Origin: Oceaniglobus indicus
Lineage (GTDB): Bacteria > Pseudomonadota > Alphaproteobacteria > Rhodobacterales > Rhodobacteraceae
Direction: 5' to 3'
Length of the DNA: 64,000 bases
Assembly (NCBI RefSeq): GCF_002751875.1
Contig: NZ_NMZM01000007.1
Location: 174,560 to 238,559 of the forward strand
In this document: positions 45,414-57,017 of the stretch, one piece after another
Layout: every line of letters starts with the position of its first letter
Position numbering within the stretch: the stretch's first letter is position 1
Translations under genes and position numbers: made by a program
Notes under the pieces: model-generated
Seen by the model: the letters and a program-made list of their open reading frames with translations, nothing else
What the model was told of the DNA's origin: nothing
Databases searched by the model: none

Positions 45414-46535
45414 CTAGGGTCGGGCTGTCGCGGGCGGTTGGCCCCCGGCATCGGATGCATCGCCCAAGGTGAACTGTTTGGCGAGCTTCAGGCCCTGGCC
45501 CTGATAGTTCGACGCCATTTCAACGCCATAAAGCCGCTCGGGCCGGTCTGACATCCGCTCGTACACCAGCCGCCCGACAACCTGGCCATGTTCCAGAACG
45601 AATGGCGCTTCGTGGCAGCGCACTTCGAGAACGCCGCGCGATCCGTTGCCGCCGGCCGCGGCCCAGCCAAAGCCGGGATCGAAGAAACCGGCATAATGCA
45701 CCCGAAATTCCCCGGCCATCGCCAGGTAGGGCGCCATTTCAGCGGCATATAGGGGCGGAATCGTCACCGCCTCGCGCGAGACGAGAATATAGAAGGCGCC
45801 GGGATCGAGGATGATACGCCCGTCACGGGTGCGGATTTCTTCCCAGAACTCGGCCGCGCGATAGGCGCCGATCCGATCGAGATCGATCACGCCGGTGTGT
45901 GGTTTGGCGCGATAGCCGACAAGATCGCCGGTTTCGGGCCGCAGATCGACGGAGAACGCCAATCCGTCGTCGATGATGGCCTCGCCGTCGACCAAGGGGG
46001 TCTCATCGTGCAACGCACGCAGGGCGGCATCATCCAGCCGCGCCGCGCCCGATCGAAAGCGGATCTGATTCAACCGCATTCCCGGCCGCACCAGCACCGA
46101 AAACGACCGCGGGCAGATCTCGGCATAGAGCGGACCGGCGTAACCTTCGGGAATCCGGTCAAATTCGGTTCCGCCGTCGGTGATGGTGCGGGTCAGAAGA
46201 TCAAGTCGGCCGGTCGAGCTTTTGGCATTGGCAACGGCCTGAACATCGCGCGGCAGGTTCAACCCCTCGATCAGGGGCACGACATAGACACAGCCCTTTT
46301 CCAGGACCGCGCCCTCGGTCAGATCGACCCGATGCATCGCGAAATCGTTCAACCGGTCGGCCACGCTGGCGCCCGCGCCGGCCAGAAAAGACGCCCGGAC
46401 CCGCCAGGCGACGGTGCCCAACCTAAGGTCGAGCGATGCGGGTTGCAGTTGTGCAGGATCGATCGGCGGATCGGCCACGATGGCACCGCGATCGATAAGG
46501 GCCGACAGGGATTGACTGGGAAGAACGCCTTTCAT
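45414..46535 (-). CDS. dcd: Double-length 2'-deoxycytidine 5'-triphosphate deaminase
   Basis: A 373-residue protein with two dUTPase/Dcd-like halves. The first half has LQPASLDLRLGTVAWRVRAS and NAKSSTGRLDLLTRTITDGG; the second has VHYAGFFDPGFGWAAAGGNG and EVRCHEAPFVLEHGQ. Ordinary Dcd is about 190 residues, so this is the fused alphaproteobacterial form. It supplies dUTP for thymidylate synthesis. It is convergent with the small gene after scpB. Confidence 0.9.
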   Translation of the reverse strand: MKGVLPSQSLSALIDRGAIVADPPIDPAQLQPASLDLRLGTVAWRVRASFLAGAGASVADRLNDFAMHRVDLTEGAVLEKGCVYVVPLIEGLNLPRDVQAVANAKSSTGRLDLLTRTITDGGTEFDRIPEGYAGPLYAEICPRSFSVLVRPGMRLNQIRFRSGAARLDDAALRALHDETPLVDGEAIIDDGLAFSVDLRPETGDLVGYRAKPHTGVIDLDRIGAYRAAEFWEEIRTRDGRIILDPGAFYILVSREAVTIPPLYAAEMAPYLAMAGEFRVHYAGFFDPGFGWAAAGGNGSRGVLEVRCHEAPFVLEHGQVVGRLVYERMSDRPERLYGVEMASNYQGQGLKLAKQFTLGDASDAGGQPPATARP

Positions 46536-46584
46536 CCTGACAATCCTTGGCCGTAAGGGAAGAAAATAGCGATGGTAGAGCTGT

Positions 46585-46661
46585 TGGTCGGGCTAGCAGG
46601 ACTCGAACCTGCGACCTTCCGTCCCCCAGACGGACGCGCTACCAGGCTGCGCCATAGCCCG
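46585..46661 (-). tRNA. tRNA-Pro (anticodon GGG)
   Basis: A 77-base cloverleaf on the minus strand. The acceptor pairs CGGGCTA with TAGCCCG, the D arm is GCGCAGCCTGGTAGCGC, the anticodon stem-loop TCCGT-CTGGGGG-ACGGA gives GGG, and the T arm is GCAGG-TTCGAGT-CCTGC. The discriminator is A and the CCA end is encoded. It lies between the MerR gene and dcd. Confidence 0.96.
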
Positions 46662-46733
46662 ACTGAGGTTGCTTTTAACGAAGTTGGCCGCGGTGACAAG
46701 AGGCGAATTGGGCTTCTTTTACCCGATTGCCGC

Positions 46734-47510
46734 TTACCCGGTTTCGGCCCCGATCCGGTCGGTCAATTGGGCGCGCAACTGTTCCATCCGGCCCACGAGC
46801 GGGATCAGATCGGGCGCGCGGTTGGTCAGACGCTCCGCCGGAAGCGCGGCGATATAGGCCGCCAAACCGCGCGCGTCATCGGGCACGGCGACAACGGCCC
46901 GCGCCGGGGCGGTGTCGGCCTCGCTCGGCGCTGTGTCGGCGGGCTGTGGTTCCGGTTCGGCGGACGGTTCATCTTTGTCGGCGCTGTCGTCGATGGGCGG
47001 CGGCGCCTTGTCTTCACTGGCCGCGGAATGCTCGGGCGGGGTCGGGTCGGCCACCTGATCGGCGTCGTCGGCATCGTTGGCAAAGGGCCAGCGCGACAAC
47101 GCGTCGTCCGGATCGGCGGGCGGATCTTCTGCCGGGGCGGCGCGTTCGGGCGCGAACTGCACCACCTCGCCCTTGGGCGGCAGCGGTGGCACATCGACGG
47201 CCATCGGTCCTTCGGCGTCGTCAGATCCCCTGGCATCGATCGACGGCGATTGGGCGGCAACGTGTTTCGGCCCTTCCTCGCGCAGGATCTTCTGAACACC
47301 GCGGATGGTCAGCCCGTCTTCGTGCAGCAGCTTCTTGATACCGCCCAGCAATTCCATGTCCGATGGTCGGTAATAACGCCGCCCGCCCGCGCGTTTCACC
47401 GGCTTGATCTGGGTAAAGCGGCTTTCCCAGAAGCGCAGAACGTGGGTTGGCACGTCAAGCCATTCAGCGACCTCGCTGATGGTGCGGAAGGCGTCGGGGG
47501 ATTTCGTCAC
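46734..47510 (-). CDS. MerR-family transcriptional regulator with long acidic tail
   Basis: A 258-residue protein. The N-terminal MerR winged helix ([20 protein letters not shown], then [20 protein letters not shown]) spans residues 8-75. Residues about 95-215 are Pro/Asp/Glu/Ala-rich and probably disordered; a short helical C-terminus ([20 protein letters not shown]) follows. No metal or drug-binding cysteines are seen. It follows ihfA by 5 bases; this pairing is typical in Rhodobacteraceae, and its target is unknown. Confidence 0.88.
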   Translation of the reverse strand: MTKSPDAFRTISEVAEWLDVPTHVLRFWESRFTQIKPVKRAGGRRYYRPSDMELLGGIKKLLHEDGLTIRGVQKILREEGPKHVAAQSPSIDARGSDDAEGPMAVDVPPLPPKGEVVQFAPERAAPAEDPPADPDDALSRWPFANDADDADQVADPTPPEHSAASEDKAPPPIDDSADKDEPSAEPEPQPADTAPSEADTAPARAVVAVPDDARGLAAYIAALPAERLTNRAPDLIPLVGRMEQLRAQLTDRIGAETG

Positions 47511-47515
47511 GGCGG

Positions 47516-47818
47516 TCAGGTCCGATTGCCTTCGGCCACACGATCCTTCATCAGGTGCGACGGGCGAAACGTAAGAACGCGGCGCGGATGGATCGGCACT
47601 TCTTCGCCGGTCTTGGGGTTGCGTCCGATGCGGGCCGACTTGTCACGCACCGAAAAGGTGCCGAACGACGAGATCTTGACCGAATCGCCCGCTGCAAGCG
47701 CATCGGACATATGTGCCAGAACGGATTCCACCAATTGGGCCGATTCATTGCGGCTCAGGCCGACTTCGCGGAACACCGCTTCGCTCAGGTCCATCCGGGT
47801 CAATGTCGTTTCGGTCAT
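47516..47818 (-). CDS. ihfA: Integration host factor alpha subunit
   Basis: A 100-residue HU/IHF-family DNA-bending protein. It has [20 protein letters not shown] with the conserved arm reaching the proline in [18 protein letters not shown]. Start [20 protein letters not shown] at 47818 is preferred over a longer frame. It is co-directional with fabH upstream and the MerR gene downstream. Confidence 0.94.
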   Translation of the reverse strand: MTETTLTRMDLSEAVFREVGLSRNESAQLVESVLAHMSDALAAGDSVKISSFGTFSVRDKSARIGRNPKTGEEVPIHPRRVLTFRPSHLMKDRVAEGNRT

Positions 47819-47926
47819 GATATCCCCCAATGAAATTTGGCAGAGCATGGCCCCATGAGATTTCCAAGTCAATCACAATGACTTGCGGGTTGGGGTGAAT
47901 GTCACGTGCGAAGCGGTGAACCGCCG

Positions 47927-48898
47927 TCACCAGCGCAGGATGACCGACCCCCAGGTCAGACCGCCACCAATCGCTTCGGTGACAAGCAGATGACCTGGCT
48001 TGATCTGCCCCCGCTCGACCCCCACCGACAGCGCGAGCGGGATCGAGGCGGCCGAGGTGTTTCCGTGATCACGAACGGTCAGAATGACCTTTTCCAGCGG
48101 CAGATCCATGCGCTGCGCGGTGGCCGCGATGATCCGCAGGTTCGCCTGGTGCGGCACCATCCAGTCGACATCGGCCGAGGTCAGACCGGCCTTGTCCAGC
48201 GCGGCATGGGCCGTTTCGGCCAGCTTCTCGACCGCGTGGCGGAACACTTCCTTGCCCTTCATCCGCAGATGGCCCGTGTTCTGCGTCGCCACGCCGCCAT
48301 CGACATACAGGGCGTCGCGGAAGCGGCCGTCGGAATGCAGGTCGGTGGCCAGGATGCCGCGATCCTGAGGCGTTCCGTCAGCCTCGCCCGCTTCCAGGAT
48401 CAGCGCGCCGGCGCCATCGCCGAACAGCACGCAGGTCGAACGGTCGGTCCAGTCCATGAGCCGCGAGAACGTCTCGGCCCCGATGACGAGCACGCGCCTG
48501 GCCTGTCCCGACACGATCAGCGCGTTGGCATTGGCCAGCGCATAGATGAAGCCGGCACAGACCGCCTGGATGTCGAAGGCAAAGCCGCGGGTCATGCCGA
48601 GATTGGCCTGCACCATGGTGGCAGCGGACGGAAACGTCATGTCGGCGGTCGAGGTGGCCAGGATGATCGCATCGATGTCATCGGGGCCCAGTCCGGCATC
48701 GTCCAGCGCGGCGCGGGCCGCACGGGTCGCCATGTCGGAGGTCGTCTGGCCTTCGGCCGCGAAATGGCGCCGTTCGATCCCCGAGCGCGAGCGGATCCAC
48801 TCGTCCGACGTATCGACGATCTTCTCGAATTCGGCATTGGGAACGATACGTTCGGGAAGGTAATGTCCGGCGCCGCGCACCATGGATCGTGTGGTCAT
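47927..48898 (-). CDS. fabH: Beta-ketoacyl-ACP synthase III
   Basis: A 323-residue thiolase-fold enzyme that condenses acetyl-CoA with malonyl-ACP to start fatty acid synthesis. The active-site cysteine is in FDIQAVCAGFIYAL near residue 113, the histidine in WMVPHQANLRII near 250 and the asparagine in DHGNTSAASIPLAL near 280. The start at 48898 lies 4 bases after the plsX stop. Confidence 0.95.
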   Translation of the reverse strand: MTTRSMVRGAGHYLPERIVPNAEFEKIVDTSDEWIRSRSGIERRHFAAEGQTTSDMATRAARAALDDAGLGPDDIDAIILATSTADMTFPSAATMVQANLGMTRGFAFDIQAVCAGFIYALANANALIVSGQARRVLVIGAETFSRLMDWTDRSTCVLFGDGAGALILEAGEADGTPQDRGILATDLHSDGRFRDALYVDGGVATQNTGHLRMKGKEVFRHAVEKLAETAHAALDKAGLTSADVDWMVPHQANLRIIAATAQRMDLPLEKVILTVRDHGNTSAASIPLALSVGVERGQIKPGHLLVTEAIGGGLTWGSVILRW

Positions 48899-48902
48899 GG
48901 CG

Positions 48903-50075
48903 TCACATCTGGTCCTTGTCATTGTCCACATCGGGGGCGGCTTCGCCGTCAGCCGTATCGGTATCGGCGGCCTTGCCGTGCATCTGAACCGCGGCGACAC
49001 GCGCCGCCAGCCGGTCGTTGAACCCGTTCTGCGCAAGGGTGAAGGCCAGCTTGATCGCGGCGGAAATGCCGATGGCGTCTGCCGCACCGTGGGATTTCAC
49101 CACCGTGCCGTTCAGGCCCAGGAAGACGCCGCCGTTCACCCGGCGCGGATCGATCCGCTTGGCCAGCCGCTTCAGCGACCCCATCGCCATCAACGCCGCA
49201 AGGCGCGACAGCACGGTGTAACGGAACGCATCGCTCAGCGATTCGCGGATCAGCAGGGCCGTGCCTTCGCCGGTCTTCAGCGCCACGTTGCCGGTAAAGC
49301 CATCGGTGACGACAACATCAACCCGGTCACTGGGGATATCGCCACCTTCGACGAAGCCGACAAAGTCATAGTGCCCCTGGTCCGCCGCATCCGCAATCAG
49401 ATCATGCGCACCCTTCAGTTCGGCGCGTCCCTTGTGTTCTTCGGTGCCGACGTTCAACAACCCGACACGCGGGCGTTTCAGGTTCAGACCGTTGCGGGCA
49501 TAGGACGCGCCCATCATCGCATATTGCAACAGATCGTTCTGATCGGCGCGGATGTCGGCACCGACATCCAGCATCACGTTGAACCCATGGGGGTTGCGCG
49601 ACGGCCAGAGACAGCAGATGGCGGGGCGGTTCACGCCTTCCATCTTGCGCAGGCGGATCATGCTGATCGCCATCAGCGCCCCGGTGTTGCCGCAAGACAC
49701 GACCACGTCGGCTTCGCCATCGCGGACCGAATCGATCGCCGACCACATCGACGTATCCTTGCCGTTGCGCATCACGTGCGACGGCTTGGCATCCATCGTG
49801 ACAACGCCGGCGGCATCGCGGATGCGGCATCGGTCGGTCAGGCCGCGCTTTTCAACCAGCGGCGCCAGAACATCGCGCGGGCCGTGCAGCACGAACCCGA
49901 TATCCGGGTTCTTGCTGGCGGACATCTGCATGCCCTCGATGACTGCGGCAGGGCCGTTGTCGCCGCCCATCGCGTCGATCGAGATGATCGTGCGTCCGCC
50001 CCCGGATCGTTTCGCGTCCGACGCGATCGCGTCGGCACGGAGGTTTTCCGTATCGTCTGGGGCGGATTGGGGCAT
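48903..50075 (-). CDS. plsX: Phosphate acyltransferase PlsX
   Basis: A 390-residue enzyme making acyl-phosphate from acyl-ACP for phospholipid synthesis. The core begins TIISIDAMGGDNGP near residue 30, with VVVSCGNTGALMAISM and VVVTDGFTGNVALKTGEG. A short variable N-terminal extension (about 28 residues) and an acidic C-terminal tail flank it. It is transcribed with rpmF and fabH. Confidence 0.94.
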   Translation of the reverse strand: MPQSAPDDTENLRADAIASDAKRSGGGRTIISIDAMGGDNGPAAVIEGMQMSASKNPDIGFVLHGPRDVLAPLVEKRGLTDRCRIRDAAGVVTMDAKPSHVMRNGKDTSMWSAIDSVRDGEADVVVSCGNTGALMAISMIRLRKMEGVNRPAICCLWPSRNPHGFNVMLDVGADIRADQNDLLQYAMMGASYARNGLNLKRPRVGLLNVGTEEHKGRAELKGAHDLIADAADQGHYDFVGFVEGGDIPSDRVDVVVTDGFTGNVALKTGEGTALLIRESLSDAFRYTVLSRLAALMAMGSLKRLAKRIDPRRVNGGVFLGLNGTVVKSHGAADAIGISAAIKLAFTLAQNGFNDRLAARVAAVQMHGKAADTDTADGEAAPDVDNDKDQM

Positions 50076-50108
50076 GTTCAGATGAACCGGTCTTTGGATC
50101 CGGCGGGC

Positions 50109-50315
50109 TTACGCCGCGTCGTCATCCAGATCGATCTCGTCACTCTGGGCGACGACTTCGCGATCGGCATAATGGCCGCAGGCGCCACAGACGTGGTGCG
50201 GGCGCTTCAGTTCGCCGCAGTTGGGGCATTCGGCAGGGTTGCCGGGGACCAGAAAATCATGGGCGCGACGCATGTTGCGGCGGGATTTCGTGATCTTGTT
50301 CTGTGGAACGGCCAT
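50109..50315 (-). CDS. rpmF: Ribosomal protein L32
   Basis: A 68-residue 50S protein beginning [20 protein letters not shown], with zinc-type cysteine pairs [20 protein letters not shown]. The acidic tail EIDLDDDAA is usual in this group. The upstream gap to the DUF177 gene (50316-50515) contains no other gene. Confidence 0.96.
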   Translation of the reverse strand: MAVPQNKITKSRRNMRRAHDFLVPGNPAECPNCGELKRPHHVCGACGHYADREVVAQSDEIDLDDDAA

Positions 50316-50515
50316 GTCTCAACCTCGGTGTTCAGGGCCCGCGGGCCCGGGTCTTTGTATTTCAGGGACGGCAGCTTGCGGTGCGCCCCGGTGGAATCCG
50401 TCTTGCGTATCGCAGGGGCCATACGCCAGCGGCGGCACCGGTTCAAGCCCTGCCGCAAGGGAGCGCCGACAATATCGCGTTCGCGCGGAAACACAAGCGG
50501 AACCGCGCCGCGGTT

Positions 50516-51085
50516 TCAGTCGGTTTCGCCGGTCGGATCGCTCTGGTTTGCCTTCAGCGCGTCGCGCAAGCCGGCGAAGGGCAGGGCATCCTCGTCGCGC
50601 ATGGGGTTCACCCCCTCTGCCGCATGAATGGAATCGCCCGATCCGGCGCCCGGTGCCCGCGGATAGGGCGGCAGCGCCAGCGCCAGCGCCTCGGCCATGA
50701 CCGCGCTCAGGTCCAGAACCGCCGGCAGCGGTTCGATCGTGTCGTCCTCGGGCATCTCGATCTCGCCGGGATCTGCGGGCACATCGGCATCGGCGGAATA
50801 CAGCCGCTCGACCGTCTCGTCGATGCGGGTGGTCACGGGGTCCAGCGTCACGACACAGGCCTGAACCACGGTCGCCCCGATCCGGCCGGCAAACCGCCAG
50901 TCGGACCGGCCCACCGGCACCAACGCGCCCTCGAGACGCAACTTGCGGATGCCGATGATGCCGAGGTATTCGGCCAGCGCGGCCCGCACTTCGGCGTCGG
51001 GGGTCAACAGGATGTCCCGGTCGGTGCGCCGGGGCAGGTCGGCAAGGCGGAGCGGAACGCTCCAGGGGGTCTTGGGGTCTGACAT
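50516..51085 (-). CDS. DUF177 (YceD-like) protein
   Basis: A 189-residue protein linked to 23S rRNA accumulation in other bacteria and regularly paired with rpmF. Features are WSVPLRLADLPRRTDRDILL near the N-terminus and the core VVQACVVTLDPVTTRIDETV with one cysteine near residue 83. Start MSDPKTPWSVPLRL at 51085 is chosen because the longer open frame runs into the divergent lipoprotein gene. Confidence 0.88.
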   Translation of the reverse strand: MSDPKTPWSVPLRLADLPRRTDRDILLTPDAEVRAALAEYLGIIGIRKLRLEGALVPVGRSDWRFAGRIGATVVQACVVTLDPVTTRIDETVERLYSADADVPADPGEIEMPEDDTIEPLPAVLDLSAVMAEALALALPPYPRAPGAGSGDSIHAAEGVNPMRDEDALPFAGLRDALKANQSDPTGETD

Positions 51086-51161
51086 CGCGCGCTTTCGATT
51101 CTTGAATACGGGACGCGCCTTCTGTAAGCCTCTTGCGAGGCGAGGAAAAGCAGGGCGCGTG

Positions 51162-51620
51162 ATGATGGTGCGAAACGCACGAAAACTTCGACTGGCTGCG
51201 GCCGTTGGCGTCAGCCTTGCGATCGCCGGCTGTTCGGCGACCTTCCGCAACCACGGATATATTCCCGCCGACGACGAACTGGCCGAAATCGCCGTCGGCG
51301 TCGACACCCGCGAAACGGTGGCCGCCGCTGTCGGGCGGCCCACGTCCTTCGGGCTGCTGGACGGATCGGGGTGGTATTACGTCCAGAGCCGGTTCCGCAA
51401 CTTCGCCTTCCGCGCCCCCGAAGAGATCGATCGCGAGGTTCTGGCGATCTCCTTCGACGACGGCGGTGTGGTGCGCAACATCGAACGGTTCGGTCTGCGC
51501 GACGGGCGCGTCGTTCCGCTGTCGCGCCGGGTGACCGAATCCAACATCGCCAAGTCGTCGTTCCTGCGCCAGCTGTTCAGCAACATCGGCAACGTGCGGG
51601 CACAGGATTTCATCGACTGA
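51162..51620 (+). CDS. bamE: BamE/SmpA-OmlA-type outer-membrane lipoprotein
   Basis: A 152-residue lipoprotein. The signal ends in a lipobox, LAIAGC, with the acylated cysteine near residue 24, followed by the SmpA/OmlA domain (GVDTRETVAAAVGRPTSFGL, then VLAISFDDGGVVRNIERFGL). It should act with the BAM complex in outer-membrane protein insertion. ATG 51162 or 51165 are both possible. Divergent from DUF177. Confidence 0.87.
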   Translation: MMVRNARKLRLAAAVGVSLAIAGCSATFRNHGYIPADDELAEIAVGVDTRETVAAAVGRPTSFGLLDGSGWYYVQSRFRNFAFRAPEEIDREVLAISFDDGGVVRNIERFGLRDGRVVPLSRRVTESNIAKSSFLRQLFSNIGNVRAQDFID

Positions 51621-51644
51621 GCCGATGATCCGGGCACCTGACGT

Positions 51645-52052
51645 TCAACCGGACTTGGGCTTGAACGTCAGCGCGACCCCGTTGAGGCAATAGCGCAGGC
51701 CGGTGGGTTGCGGCCCGTCCGGAAACACATGGCCCAGGTGGGCCGCACAGCGATTGCAATGCACCTCGGTGCGCTTCATCAGCCATGACCGGTCGGTCTG
51801 CTCGCCCACCATGTCGGGATTCGCGGGTTTCCAGAACGAAGGCCACCCCGTGCCGCTGTCGAACTTGTGGGCCTGGTCGAACAGCTCGGTGCCACAGCAG
51901 ACACAGGCGAACATGCCCGGCTCCTTCGGGAAATCGTCGTGCGAGAATGCACGTTCCGTTCCATGCTTGCGTGTCACCTTGAAGGCGAGGTCCGAAAGCT
52001 CCTCGCGCCATTCCTCGTCGGTCTTGGTGATCATGTCGGTCGTGGTTGTCAT
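51645..52052 (-). CDS. msrB: Peptide-methionine (R)-S-oxide reductase
   Basis: A 135-residue enzyme reducing methionine-R-sulfoxide. Zinc pairs are CVCCG and CNRC, the substrate loop is DSGTGWPSFWKP, and the catalytic cysteine is in LRYCLNGVAL. Start MTTTTDMITKTDEEW at 52052. Convergent with the BamE-like gene. Confidence 0.94.
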   Translation of the reverse strand: MTTTTDMITKTDEEWREELSDLAFKVTRKHGTERAFSHDDFPKEPGMFACVCCGTELFDQAHKFDSGTGWPSFWKPANPDMVGEQTDRSWLMKRTEVHCNRCAAHLGHVFPDGPQPTGLRYCLNGVALTFKPKSG

Positions 52053-52199
52053 CTGCAGCCTCCAGTGCCGTTTGCCTTGTGCGCTCAATTCTCTTGTTTC
52101 ATATCTAGGGCATCGGGACGCGGGTTAAAGCGCGCCACCGATCCAGGATCCGGTCTTTCCGCGCCGTGCGGGGGCAATCCGTGATGCGGGAGGCACGAC

Positions 52200-54607
<2,408 letters not shown>

Positions 54608-54727
54608 TGCGGCGCACGTCCGAACTCCTCGGCAAGGCGCATGTCTTTTGACCAAGCCGATTAACCCGGATGCCGGCAGGTGCCGGCGCCCGGGCCATTG
54701 TCGCGTAACGGGGGGCGAAGCCGCGGA

Positions 54728-56350
54728 TCAGTCCTGTCGCGCGCTTTGTGCTATGGCATCCACCGCCCGCAGCGAAAGGGCAGCGATGGTCAGGCTGGGG
54801 TTTGCGGTGGCCGAGGTCGGGAAGGTGCCCGATCCCAGCACGAACAGGTTGCTGTGGTCGAAACTGCGCAGGTTTCCATCGACGACGGCACTCTTGGCGT
54901 CGCTGCCCATTCGCACCGTTCCGATGATATGGCCGGCCCCCTGGATATCGGGGGAATGGTTGATGTTGCGCGCACCGATGGCGGCGAACACTTCGTCATG
55001 GGCCTGTTGCGCCGCGTCCAGACCGGCGCGGGTGTAGTCCGAGTAACTGTAGTGGATCCGTGGCAGGGGCATGCCGTTGGCATCCTTCTTGTCGGGATCC
55101 AGGGTGACACGGTTTTCGGGGTCGGGGGATTGTTCGACCAGTGAACTGATACGGATCTGACGTGACGTCGCATCCTTGATCGCCGCGTCCAGCTCGGCCC
55201 CGCGCAAACCCTGCGCGGCCAGATCGGCAGCGGTCGATAGGGGTGCGCCGGTGGGCCAGGCATGGCCGTCGTTCGCCACTTCGATGCGGAACGCCGCGTG
55301 ATCCTTGCGGAAGTCGCCATCGCGCAGGTTTTCGATGCCCGAGGTGGAAAGCGGCCCGCGGAAGGGCCAGACCGGTTCGGGGGTTTCGGCCCAGCTGAGC
55401 TTGGAGGGATGGTCCATCAGGTTGCGTCCGACCTGATCCGAACTGTTTGCAATTCCGCTCGCGGCACCGTCTTGGGCCGAATTCAACAGCAGGCGCGGCG
55501 TTTCGATGCCATGGGCCGCGACCACCACGACCTTTCCCGTTGCGGTGCCCGTGCTGCCGTCGGCCCGGCGAAAATCGACCGAGGCGATCTTGCCGTCCTG
55601 CCCGAGGTTCAGGCGGGTGGCGGTGGTCTGGTCATGAACGATCGCGCCGGCGGCCTCGGCCTGTCTGACATGCACGGTGGCATCGTATTTCGCCTGAATC
55701 GGGCAGATCGGAATGCAGGATGCGTTGCCGCAACATTCGGGCCGGTCGGCGTGGTAGGTCGAATTTCGCCCCTGTGGCGTGGCACGAAGCTGAAACTTGG
55801 TGCCTTCCAACGCCTTGCCGATCTGCTTGTCCAGATAGGTGACGGGGATCATCGGCATGGGGAAATCGCCCGACCGTGGCGACCCCAGGTCTTCGCTGCT
55901 GTCGCCGGCGACGCCGATTTCCTGTTCCGCCGCCAGATAGAACGGCTCAAGCAGGTCGTAATCAAACGGCCAGTCGACCGCATGGCCGTAAAGGGACTTC
56001 AGCTTGAAATCGGCCGGGACATTTCGCAGCGTGGTGCCAAGCCAATGCCACGTGGTTCCGCCGACCACCTTGATATAGGTCGATTTGAAATTCTCGGGGC
56101 CCATCTGTTGATAGTAATCCTCGATCCGGTGGGTCACGGGATGGGGGGCGGTGGGATCGTTGGGATAGGGCGATTCCGGCACCTTGATCTTGGCGTTCCA
56201 GAATTTCTCGACCGCATCGAACCTGTCGATCCGTTTGCCGCTCTCCAGAAAGGCGACTTTCAACCCTTTCTCGGCCAGTTTCGCACCGGCAATTGCGCCG
56301 GCGATGCCGGTGCCGATGATAAGAATGTCGGAAGTGATGTCATTTGCCAT
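54728..56350 (-). CDS. GMC-family FAD-dependent dehydrogenase, large subunit
   Basis: A 540-residue flavoprotein like the large subunits of FAD-type gluconate/sorbitol/fructose dehydrogenases. FAD site: DILIIGTGIAGAIAGAKLAE at residues 8-27. A cysteine cluster, CCGNASCIPICPIQAKYD near residue 237, matches the [3Fe-4S]-type motif of this group. GGTTWHWLGTTLRNVP and the GMC C-terminal histidine region (SPDIQGAGHIIGTVRMGSD) are present. It has no signal peptide, so export would be piggyback on the Tat signal of the small subunit gene just upstream in transcription order. The substrate is unknown. Confidence 0.88.
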   Translation of the reverse strand: MANDITSDILIIGTGIAGAIAGAKLAEKGLKVAFLESGKRIDRFDAVEKFWNAKIKVPESPYPNDPTAPHPVTHRIEDYYQQMGPENFKSTYIKVVGGTTWHWLGTTLRNVPADFKLKSLYGHAVDWPFDYDLLEPFYLAAEQEIGVAGDSSEDLGSPRSGDFPMPMIPVTYLDKQIGKALEGTKFQLRATPQGRNSTYHADRPECCGNASCIPICPIQAKYDATVHVRQAEAAGAIVHDQTTATRLNLGQDGKIASVDFRRADGSTGTATGKVVVVAAHGIETPRLLLNSAQDGAASGIANSSDQVGRNLMDHPSKLSWAETPEPVWPFRGPLSTSGIENLRDGDFRKDHAAFRIEVANDGHAWPTGAPLSTAADLAAQGLRGAELDAAIKDATSRQIRISSLVEQSPDPENRVTLDPDKKDANGMPLPRIHYSYSDYTRAGLDAAQQAHDEVFAAIGARNINHSPDIQGAGHIIGTVRMGSDAKSAVVDGNLRSFDHSNLFVLGSGTFPTSATANPSLTIAALSLRAVDAIAQSARQD

Positions 56351-56400
56351 GGTAAATCGTCCTTGAACCAGAGGTGTGGGAAATCGAAAGCGCGATTGGG

Positions 56401-56844
56401 TCAGGTTCGCGGTGGTTCCGCCCAATATCCCACACCGCCGCCACAGACGGCCATCGGCTTGGTATAATCCATCGCCCGCCAGATCAGCGCATCCAGATAT
56501 GTCAGAACGTCCAGATCATCAGGATCGGGCGAGACGCCGGTATACCATGCCTCGACGATTTCATCAGCGATCTCGCTGTCCGCGTCTTCGGCATCCAATG
56601 CCGCGATTTCGTCTTCACGACCTGTCTTCGCGAACGCTTTCAGCATTCGGCCGGCGATATCTTCCGAAAGGTCTTTCTTGCCCGTCAGGCTTGCCGACAA
56701 TGCCAGAAAGCCGTCGAGGTCGATGGTTGCGGCAAAGGCCCGGCCGGGAATATGGGTCAGGCCAAGCACTGACATCGCCGAAACTGCGGAAAGCAGCCCG
56801 CGGCGGGACAGGGTTGGCGATTTCACGATTTCTGGATGGGGCAT
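56401..56844 (-). CDS. Sugar dehydrogenase small subunit with Tat signal (gluconate 2-dehydrogenase subunit 3-like)
   Basis: A 147-residue protein. It opens with a Tat signal (SRRGLLSAVSAMSVLGL, residues 13-29, cleavage near AFA-A). The mature part resembles sorbitol/fructose dehydrogenase small subunits: FLALSASLTGKKDLSEDIAG, IVEAWYTGVSPD and a C-terminal CGGGVGYWAEPP. It is 50 bases upstream of the GMC gene on the same strand. The cytochrome c subunit that normally completes the complex is not present nearby. The 173-base gap on its other side holds no gene. Confidence 0.8.
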   Translation of the reverse strand: MPHPEIVKSPTLSRRGLLSAVSAMSVLGLTHIPGRAFAATIDLDGFLALSASLTGKKDLSEDIAGRMLKAFAKTGREDEIAALDAEDADSEIADEIVEAWYTGVSPDPDDLDVLTYLDALIWRAMDYTKPMAVCGGGVGYWAEPPRT

Positions 56845-57017
56845 GATACGGAGTCCTGTTGTCTGGCTGGGCAAAAACCGAGCAGTGTCAAAGCACTCAA
56901 CGTCCCGATGAAAGATCGGTTCCGCGAAATGGCCCGCGCGGGCGGGTGGCATTCAGGGCGTTTCAAATGCCGATTTTGCCGAACCGCCGTCGCCAAGCCA
57001 ATGGCAAAGCCGCGCGG

